A stretch of DNA of 64,000 nt from assembly GCF_000004195.4 (NCBI RefSeq), contig NC_030679.2:151466284-151530283 (forward strand), written 5' to 3'. The position numbers were made by a program, and so were the translations under genes. This DNA is from Xenopus tropicalis. Taxonomy: Eukaryota; Chordata; Amphibia; Anura; Pipidae. The notes below the pieces were generated by a model, which had not been told where the DNA came from, ran no database searches, and saw nothing but the letters and a program-made list of their open reading frames with translations. Positions 57,362 through 64,000 of the stretch are shown in pieces. Within the stretch, counting starts at the first letter, position 1. Each line of letters starts with the position of its first letter.

Positions 57362-58125
57362 CCCCCCGGCAGGGCATTCCCCAACCCCCTCACTGCCCTC
57401 ACCGTGAGGAACCCCCTACCCAACATCCCCCGGCAGGGCATTCCCCAACCCCTCACTGCCCTCACCGTGAGGAACCCCCTACCCAACATCCCCCGGCAGG
57501 GCATTCCCCAACCCCCTCACTGCCCTCACCGTGAGGAACCCCCTACCCAACATCCCCCGGCAGGGCATTCCCCAACCCCCTCACTGCCCTCACCGTGAGG
57601 AACCCCCTACCCAACATCCCCCGGCAGGGCATTCCCCAACCCCTCACTGCCCTCACCGTGAGGAACCCCTACCCAACATCCCCCGGCAGGGCATTCCCCA
57701 ACCCCCTCACTGCCCTCACCGTGAGGAACCCCCTACCCAACATCCCCCGGCAGTGGCATTCCCCAACCCCCTCACTGCCCTCACCGTGAGGAACCCCCTA
57801 CCCAACATCCCCCGGCAGGGCCATTCCCCAACCCCCTCACTGCCCTCACCGTGAGGAACCCCTACCCAACATCCCCCGGCAGGGCATTCCCCAACCCCCT
57901 TCACTTGCCCTCACCGTGAGGAACCCCCTACCCAACATCCCCCGGCAGGGCATTCCCCAACCCCCTCACTGCCCTCACCGTGAGGAACCCCCTACCCAAC
58001 ATCCCCCGGCAGGGCATTCCCCAACCCCCTCACTGCCCTCACCGTTGAGGAACCCCCTACCCAACATCCCCCGGCAGGGCATTCCCAACCCCCTCACTGC
58101 CCTCACCGTGAGGAACCCCCTACGC
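57362..58125 (-). repeat. 63-bp minisatellite derived from LINE coding sequence
   Basis: About 12 units with ccccggcagggcattcccca, accccctcactgccctcacc and gtgaggaaccccctaccc. On the minus strand each unit translates to a piece like FLTVRAVRGLGNALPGDVG. This is the C-terminal part of a CR1-like LINE ORF2, and it continues the LINE fragment at 58126-58640 in the same orientation. Confidence 0.88.
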
Positions 58126-58640
58126 TGCTTCAAATGGAAGCTCCTTTCCTCTAATCTATAGGGGGGGCCTCTGGTGCGCTGATTGTTTTTATGGGAAAAA
58201 AGAACATCCCCCAACTGCCTATAATCCCCTCTAATGTACTTGTACAGAGTAATCATGTCCCCTCGCAAGCGCCTCTTTTCCAGAGAAAACAACCCCAACC
58301 CTGACAGTCTAACCTCATAGTCAGGGGGCGATTCTGGACATATCGCCGCGGCTCCTGGATGCCTCCCCCCCCCCCCCCCCCCCAGCGCTTACCTTCTGAG
58401 CGCAGGAGCGGGTCCGGTGGCGGTGAGATCGCTAGCGCCATTGCGCTCTCTGCACTAGAAGAGCCGAATTTCCGGTTTAAAAAACGGAAATTCGGCTCTT
58501 AAAGTTACCAGGAGCGGCTTTTTGCCGGTAACTGGCGAGTTTCTCAACTCCCCTAATGGCAGAAGCGCCCCTGCTCATAGTTTAACCCTTCCATCCCCAT
58601 TTCCAGTTTAGTTGAAGTCTCTGCCCTCTCTCCAGCTCAA
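58126..58640 (-). mobile_element. CR1-like LINE 3' fragment
   Basis: Minus-strand translation gives GLFSLEKRRLRGDMITLYKY followed by a segment rich in Arg and FHLKQRR, the C-terminal end of ORF2 in CR1/L2-like LINEs (family knowledge). It is interrupted by a hAT-like MITE at 58322-58573. Downstream in its own sense it runs directly into the 63-bp array that repeats its next codons. No endonuclease or catalytic RT part is present. Confidence 0.75.
58322..58573. mobile_element. hAT-like MITE with perfect 8-bp target duplication
   Basis: 252 bp flanked by ctcatagt on both sides (58314-58321 and 58574-58581). Terminal inverted repeats: cagggggcgattctg at the left and, read on the minus strand, caggggcgcttctg at the right. 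An 8-bp duplication with CAGGG-type ends fits the hAT superfamily. It contains a 16-bp perfect hairpin (arms 58459-58474 and 58485-58500) and a run of about 20 C near 58365. Confidence 0.82.
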
Positions 58641-59394
58641 AAGCAGGGGATTATTTTGGAATTCCTGGGTTGGGGCAAGTCTTGGGGGCATAAAATCCAG
58701 GGGTGCTGCCAAGCAGAGCCTGCTATAGGCTGCCAGTCCCCATAGGGGCTACCAACAGCCAATCACAGGCCATATTTGGCACCCCAGGTATATTTTACAT
58801 GCTCATGTTGCTCCTTCACCTTTTTACATTTGATTGTGACTCACAGGACAGATATGGGGGGGATCTCGGGCAGAAGATGAGCGTGACATATACAACTGAC
58901 AGGTTGGACATGATGGGTAGGTTCCTTTCTTCAACCTCAACTGCTACGTAACTATGTCCCTATAACATAAACCTCCCTGAGCCCCCAAAGCTTATTGCTC
59001 CTAGCAATGCCACCGAGTCCTCCTAGCAATGCCACCGAGTCCGTTACCCGCCCAACTGGTTTGGGGCCCATCGCCTGAGTGGCTGAGATGCTGGTAACAA
59101 GGGAGGGGGGCAAAGGCATCACTGATTCTAACACAGTTGAGTGACAATAGCAACACCCGTAAGCTGATGGCAAACAGATAACTATGTGAAAAATGTGTCC
59201 TCGTAGGCGTATTTCCCCTTGTGTAAACTCCTGTCCCAGCCCCGAGAGATCCCTCCTGCTGATAAAGGGGTGTCTGTCTGTGGGTGTCTGTCTGTGGGTG
59301 TCCATAGATAGGAAATATAGAAGGGGGGAGGATGGGGGGGAGTAAGGCCAAACAATTGGGGGGCAATAGAAAAGGAAAGGAGAGGGGATGAGAG
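58641..59394. other. Interspersed-repeat remnants, no gene
   Basis: 58641-58800 is related to 54749-55034 in the opposite orientation. 58875-58955 ends with gttggacatgatgggtagg, ttcctttcttcaacctc and actatg, typical of an L2/CR1 LINE 3' tail. A 20-bp direct duplication (tcctagcaatgccaccgagt) lies at 59001-59039. The rest is unassigned. Confidence 0.5.
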
Positions 59395-60325
59395 ACAGAA
59401 GGAGAGAGGGGAAGGGAAAGGGGGTTCGGGGAGTAGAGAGACAAATGGGGGGAGAGGGGAAGGGAAAGGGGGTTCGGGAGTAGAGAGACAAATGGGGGGA
59501 GAGGGGAAGGGAAAGGGGGTTTGGGGAGTAGAGAGACAAATGGGGGGAGAGGGGAAGGGAAAGGGGGTTCGGGGAGTAGAGAGACAAATGGGGGAGAGGG
59601 GAAGGGAAAGGGGGTTCGGGGAGTAGAGAGACAAATGGGGGGAGAGGGGAAGGGAAAGGGGGTTCGGGGAGCAGAGAGACAAATGGGGGGAGAGGGAAAG
59701 GGAAAGGGGGTTCGGGGAGCAGTGAGACAAATGGGGGAGAGGGGAAGGGAAAGGGGGTTCGGGGAGTAGAGAGACAAATGGGGGGAGAGGGGAAGGGAAA
59801 GGGGGTTCGGGGAGCAGAGAGACAAATGGGGGAGAGGGGAAGGGAAAGGGGGTTCGGGGAGCAGAGAGACAAATGGGGGGAGAGGGGAAGGGAAAGGGGG
59901 TTTGGGAAGCAGAGAGACAAATGGGGGAGAAGGGGAAGGGAAAGGGGGTTCGGGGAGCAGAGAGACAAATGGGGGAGAGGGGAAGGGAAGGGGGTTCGGG
60001 GAGCAAGAGACAAATGGGGGAGAGGGGAAGGGAAAGGGGGTTCGGGGAGCAGAGAGACAAATGGGGGGAGAGGGGAAGGGAAAGGGGGTTCGGGGAGCAG
60101 AGAGACAAATGGGGGGAGAGGGGAAGGGAAAGGGGGTTCGGGGAGCAGTGAGACAAATGGGGGGAGAGGGGAAGGGAAAGGGGGTTCGGGGAGTAGAGAG
60201 ACAAATGGGGGGGAGGAGGGAAGGGAAAGGGGGTTCGGGGAGCAGAGAGACAAATGGGGGGAGAGGGGAAGGGAAAGGGGGTTCGGGGAGTAGAGAGACA
60301 AATGGGGGGAGAGGAGAGGGAGGAT
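59395..60325. repeat. 48-bp purine-rich minisatellite beside the glycosyltransferase 3' end
   Basis: About 19 units with gggttcggggagtagagag, acaaatggggggagagggg and aagggaaag; agtag and agcag variants occur. The plus strand is almost pure purine. It lies 75 bases beyond the polyadenylation signal of the minus-strand gene, so read-through transcripts of that gene would be pyrimidine-rich. Confidence 0.95.
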
Positions 60326-60398
60326 GGGGGGGGGTAATGAGATTCCTTCCCTGTTGCCAGTTGTGAAAAAATGAGTGAAATAAGTGAAATATAAAATC

Positions 60399-60404
60399 TT
60401 TATT
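60399..60404 (-). terminator. Polyadenylation signal of the glycosyltransferase gene
   Basis: Minus-strand AATAAA, 57 bases after the stop codon (TAG at 60464-60462), giving a very short 3' UTR. Downstream on the minus strand comes a T-rich segment. Confidence 0.75.
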
Positions 60405-60461
60405 ACACAGAGAATAAGAAGCGAATGCAGTTTGTACAGATCATCGGGGCCCGGGGCCCCA

Positions 60462-62120
60462 CTAACATTTGCCATTTGGGGGGGCAGCCTTACAGCACGC
60501 ATTTTGCACCTCCTTCCAGATCTTTACTAACTCATCTGATTGGATCCCGTGGACAACCAGGGCCAGTTTGTACAGGCAGGGGTTAAACTCTCTTCTCACC
60601 ACAATGAACCGGGCATCATTCCGATAGGTCAGATTGGCAGCCAATGAGAGGAAGCCGACATACACGTCGTCCAGGGGAAAAACGGGCAGTTTCTGGGACG
60701 CCTGGTAAAGGGGCAGAACCGAGGTGCCGGGGAACATAAAGCCCCCCCCAGAGAGGAAAAGGGGGAACCTGTGGAAAGGGTAGAGGGTCTCCGAGATGCG
60801 ATATTTGGCTTCGCGCATTACCCTGGTATCGTACTGAATGTGTCCGTGTAGGGTCTGGGGAAATGCGTCGTGTTCCCTCGCGTACAGAACCAGCGCCTCT
60901 GGGTTTGCGTATTCATCATCATCACCTGGAAAAGAGACGGATCAGTGAGAAAATACGTGCAGGATATGTCCCCAATTATACTGGGGTATTATAGGGATAA
61001 TGTACCCCCTACTGTAAATGATAAGGATATTAGCAGTCACTGAGGGGTTCTGTGCCCCCCATATAAAGGCACAAGGCTGCAGGCTGAGTTATACAGGGAA
61101 CTCTGAGTATCACTCATGTATTATAAGGGATAATGTACCCCCTACTGTAAATGATAAGGATATTAGCAGGTCCACTGAGGGTTCTGTGCCCCCCATATAA
61201 AGGCACAAGGCTGCAGGCTGAGTTATACAGGGAACTCTGAGTATCACTCATGTATTATAAAGGGATAATGTACCCCCTACTGTAAATGATAAGGATATTA
61301 GCAGTCACTGAGGGGTTCTGTGCCCCCCATATAAAGGCACAAGGCTGCAGGCTGAGTTATACAGGGAACTCTGAGTATCACTCATGTATTATAAGGGATA
61401 ATGTACCCCCTACTGTAAATGATAAGGATATTAGATGTGGAACACAAGTGCATGGGAGAAACACTCATCAGTATGAGCCCAAGGAACGCCCCCGACATAG
61501 TCACCAAACAGGTTGGGCTACTGACCCTTGAACACAAAGGCCACATGGGGGAGCCGGAGGTGGAGCCACTCCAGGAAGCATCGCTCCTTCAGAGACAGGT
61601 TGTGATGCCCCTCAGTGAAGTCCCATTGCAGGATGTCCCCAAACTCCTCATTCTCTGCTCTCACCATCTCCATGGCGCCTCTTTGCTCAGTTTCTGCCAC
61701 CAAAAATATTGGTTTTACCCTGTAATCTTCCACCTCCCACCTACGGGCCCAAGTGCTCCTTAGCGCCGCCCTCCTGGCCCCCGAGCTTGGGTGGGACTTA
61801 ATAGCCATGAGAAGGAGCTTTGTAGCCATCTCTTCCTCCGGCTGTAGATGTGGGGTAAGTGTGAGGGAGCAGCGGTAGGTCTGTAGGTACGGAAACTCCA
61901 GCTGGAACTGGGAGAAGTTCAAGTGGTAGGTATAGCTGCCATCAGAGAGGGTCACTGACCCCCTAGCAACCGGCAGGCTGTGTGGGGGGAGTCTGTCCTG
62001 ATTGTACTGGGCACGTCTAGAGAGCTTTCCTGAAGGGGATTCCCAGAATAATATCATGAGGAAATAGACCAACACAATGGAGATGGTGGAGATGATCAGA
62101 TGGAGGAGGTTCCGCCTCAT
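60462..62120 (-). CDS. Beta-1,3-N-acetylglucosaminyltransferase-like Golgi enzyme
   Basis: Two coding exons on the minus strand: 62120-61526 and 60925-60462; 1059 nt, 352 residues. The GT-AG intron 61525-60926 splits the Gly codon of KGDDD. The chosen ATG (62120-62118) follows a 3' splice site by six bases and has A at -3; a GTG just upstream is 5' UTR. It is a type II membrane protein: short RRN tail, one membrane segment (about 5-26), stem, then a GT31 catalytic domain. Motifs: ARRAALRSTW (115-124, the RxxIRxTW block), KGDDDEY (198-204, metal-binding DDD), LSGGGFMFPG (256-265), LDDVYVG (283-289). Possible N-glycosylation at 68, 174 and 296. KGDDD rather than TDDD points to the B3GNT branch over galactosyltransferases (family knowledge). 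It would extend glycans with GlcNAc from UDP-GlcNAc in the Golgi. The exact paralogue is uncertain; an intron inside the catalytic domain is notable, since many family members have one coding exon. Confidence 0.88.
60995..61436 (-). repeat. 133-bp tandem repeat in the glycosyltransferase intron, about 3.3 units
   Basis: Same unit as at 14542-15822, on the other strand. Relative to gene sense both arrays read ccttatcatttacagtaggg. The array makes up most of the 600-bp intron. 61437-61525 is single-copy. Confidence 0.94.
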
Positions 62121-62167
62121 GGTCACCTACGGGATAAGGAAAAACGGTATTGGGAAATGTATTTATC

Positions 62168-63230
62168 CAAAATTGCCTACTATCCCCCCACTGCTACTAT
62201 AGGCACCATCTCTCCCTACTATACCTGCTATCCCACAGCCCCAGTCCCTTCCCAGAGGCTATTATCCCCCCACTGCTACTATAGGCACCATCTCTCCCTA
62301 CTATACCTGCTATCCCACAGCCCCAGTCCCTTCCCAGAGGCTATTATCCCCCCCCACTGCTACTATAGGCACCATCTCTCCCTACTATACCTGCTATCCC
62401 ACAGCCCCAGTCCCTTCCCAGAGGCTATTATCCCCCCACTGTTACTATAGCACCATCTCTCCCTACTATACCTGCTATCCCCACAGTCCCAGTCCCTCCA
62501 GAGGCTATTATCCCCCACTGCTACTATAGGCACCATCTCTCCTACATACCTGCTATCCCACAGCCCCAGTCCCTTCCCAGAGGCTATTATCCCCCCACTG
62601 CTACTATAGGCACCATCTCTCCCTACTATACCTGCTATCCCACAGCCCCAGTCCCTTCCCAGAGGCTATTATCCCCCCACTGCTACTATAGGCACCATCT
62701 CTCCCTACTATACCTGCTATCCCACAGCCCCAGTCCCTTCCAGAGGCTATTATCCCCCCACTGCTACTATAGGCACCATCTCTCCCTACTATACCTGCTA
62801 TCCCAAAGCCCCAGTCCCTTCCCAGAGGCTATTATCCCCCCACTGCTACTATAGGCACATCTCTCCCTACTATACCTGCTATCCCACAGCCCCAGTCCCT
62901 TCCCAGAGGCTATTATCCCCCACTGCTACTATAGGCACCATCTCTCCCTACTATACCTGCTATCCCACAGCCCCAGTCCCTCCAGAGGCTATTTCACCCC
63001 ACTGCTACTATAGCACCATCTCTCCCTACTATACCTGCTATCCCACAGCCCCAGTCCCTTCCCAGAGGCTATTATCCCCCCGCTACTATAGGCACCATCT
63101 CTCCCTACTATACCTGCTATCCCACAGCCCCAGTCCCTTCCCAGAGGCTATTATCCCCCCACTGCTACTATAGGCACCATCTCTCCCTACTATACCTGCT
63201 ATCCCACAGCCCCAGTCACAGAGGCTATTA
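62168..63230. repeat. 82-bp minisatellite in the glycosyltransferase 5' intron, about 13 units
   Basis: The unit contains ttatccccccactgctacta, aggcaccatctctccctact, atacctgctatcccacagcc and ccagtcccttcccagaggc. It lies within the intron between the 5' UTR exon (ending 63339) and the coding exon (from 62126). Confidence 0.95.
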
Positions 63231-63338
63231 TATAACAGAATAATAGACAATAAAAGTGCATTGGTTGAATAGAAAACAATGACAAAGAGACACAATAAAA
63301 GGCAAAGAGACTGCCAATGAAGGTCTCGTGTGACTTAC

Positions 63339-63412
63339 GGCTGCCTTGGGAGAGTCTCTCGCTGGAATGAGAACATCTCATATGTGGATATTTCTCTACC
63401 AGACTAGATGAC
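63339..63412 (-). other. Glycosyltransferase 5' UTR exon
   Basis: On the minus strand a strong donor (CAGCC|GTAAGT, intron starting at 63338) ends this exon. The matching acceptor (TTTTTCCTTATCCCGTAG) lies just before 62126. The 5' boundary is estimated as about 25-30 bases downstream of the TATA box. Confidence 0.6.
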
Positions 63413-63435
63413 CAGGAAGTTTCCCTGAAAGGCTG

Positions 63436-63441
63436 TTTATA
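63436..63441 (-). promoter_or_regulatory. TATA box of the glycosyltransferase gene
   Basis: Minus-strand CTATAAAC in a GC-rich setting (GCTGCTGGGAG lies just upstream on that strand). Spacing to the exon with the strong donor is as expected for a TATA promoter. A tissue-restricted gene is therefore likely (inference). Confidence 0.55.
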
Positions 63442-63619
63442 GAGGCTGCTGGGAGCGGCGATGGGGCTCATTGACACAGGAACAGAATTTGGTCGCATTT
63501 ATTGCTGATATAATTGGGCCATATTACATGGGGAGATTATTTCTAGAAATAAATACAGATATGGATCATTGTTGGAACAAAAGAAATCTCTGCAGGTGGG
63601 ACCCCGGGGAGGAACATGC

Positions 63620-64000
63620 GAGAAATACTAATAAATAAAAAATGTTTATTTGCAGAAAACTGATGTTTTTGTCATGAAAAAGCGAAGGGAATAGCAGCGC
63701 CCCCCCCGTCACTGTGTGTCATCATTCATTTCCATCTGATTTGTATCCCTAGAGCTCCCATAATCCCCCGGCACCTCAGTTCCTGTCAGGGAATCAGACT
63801 GATGCATGCTGGGAATCCAGGGAGATACCACTTTCCATAGCAACGAAATACACAGATGTTACATGTTGTAGGATCTGCCTTACAGGAAACATTGATTGGG
63901 AAGGTCCTTGTATTTGCCCCATGTTAGATGGGGGTGTTACTGTCCAGTTATGGGGAAAGGCTGGCCCAGTTGGGATTGGTTACACTGGGGAAGGGGCAGT
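63620..64000 (-). other. Possible 3' end of another minus-strand gene
   Basis: On the minus strand an AATAAA (complement at about 63645-63650) is followed by a T-rich segment, and the sequence upstream of it is single-copy. It could be the 3' UTR of a neighbouring gene beyond the right edge. No coding segment is recognised in the remaining 350 bases, so this stays weak. Confidence 0.25.

Noticed and set aside
59001..60502. Minus-strand frame of 516 codons near the glycosyltransferase 3' end
   Set aside because: It is the 48-bp array read on the pyrimidine strand and lies beyond the polyadenylation signal of the real gene.
62121..62126. GTG start two codons before the ATG of the glycosyltransferase
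   Set aside because: The GTG begins directly at the 3' splice site; the ATG at 62120 has a good Kozak context and gives the normal short cytoplasmic tail.
1..64000. Telomere repeat (TTAGGG)n, tRNA, rRNA, snRNA or microRNA genes
   Set aside because: None seen by eye on either strand; a covariance-model search would be decisive for small RNAs.

Overview
The window is vertebrate nuclear DNA, most likely from a pipid frog (Xenopus, probably X. tropicalis). I base this on the protein sequences of the three genes, on many copies of TTAA-type MITEs with the TTAAAGG end described for Xenopus, on a DIRS-type tyrosine-recombinase retrotransposon, and on CR1/L2-like LINE tails. There is one assembly gap of exactly 1000 N (983-1982). 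Long arrays with scattered single-base insertions suggest a long-read assembly.

Three real protein-coding genes are visible, all split by introns. (1) tsc22d4, plus strand, 15873-22901, four coding exons and 270 residues; it encodes a TSC22-domain leucine-zipper protein with an N-terminal RFxV motif. (2) srrt (ARS2/serrate), plus strand, 37993-49081, nineteen coding exons and 849 residues, with a clear upstream promoter and non-coding first exon near 35440-35617. (3) A beta-1,3-N-acetylglucosaminyltransferase-like type II Golgi enzyme, minus strand, 62120-60462, two coding exons and 352 residues, with a 5' UTR exon and TATA box near 63340-63441. The three genes do not form a pathway. All exon phases join without error and every intron is GT-AG.

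Layout: 1-13232 is almost entirely minisatellite with no supported gene. 13233-14541 is single-copy sequence plus a MITE. 14542-24400 holds tsc22d4, with an array in or beside every intron. 24600-31510 is intergenic arrays. 31935-35367 is a noisy 33-bp array ending just before the srrt promoter. 35440-49270 is srrt, with arrays in six introns and several MITEs. 50202-54748 is a decayed, internally deleted DIRS element. 55000-59400 holds MITE, LINE and minisatellite sequence. 59395-63440 is the glycosyltransferase gene, with arrays next to its 3' end and in both introns. 63450-64000 may hold the 3' end of another minus-strand gene.

The dominant feature is tandem repetition: about 27 arrays with units of 19-134 bp cover roughly half of the window, which would fit a subtelomeric, highly recombining region (inference). 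I found no operon, CRISPR array, RNA gene or new enzymatic system. The most interesting points are structural: a minisatellite that grew out of the C-terminal coding end of a LINE; a 133-bp splice-acceptor-bearing unit shared by introns of two unrelated genes; a hAT-like MITE with a perfect 8-bp target duplication inside the LINE; a MITE that may supply the branch point of an srrt intron; and a reading frame that stays largely open past the tsc22d4 stop.
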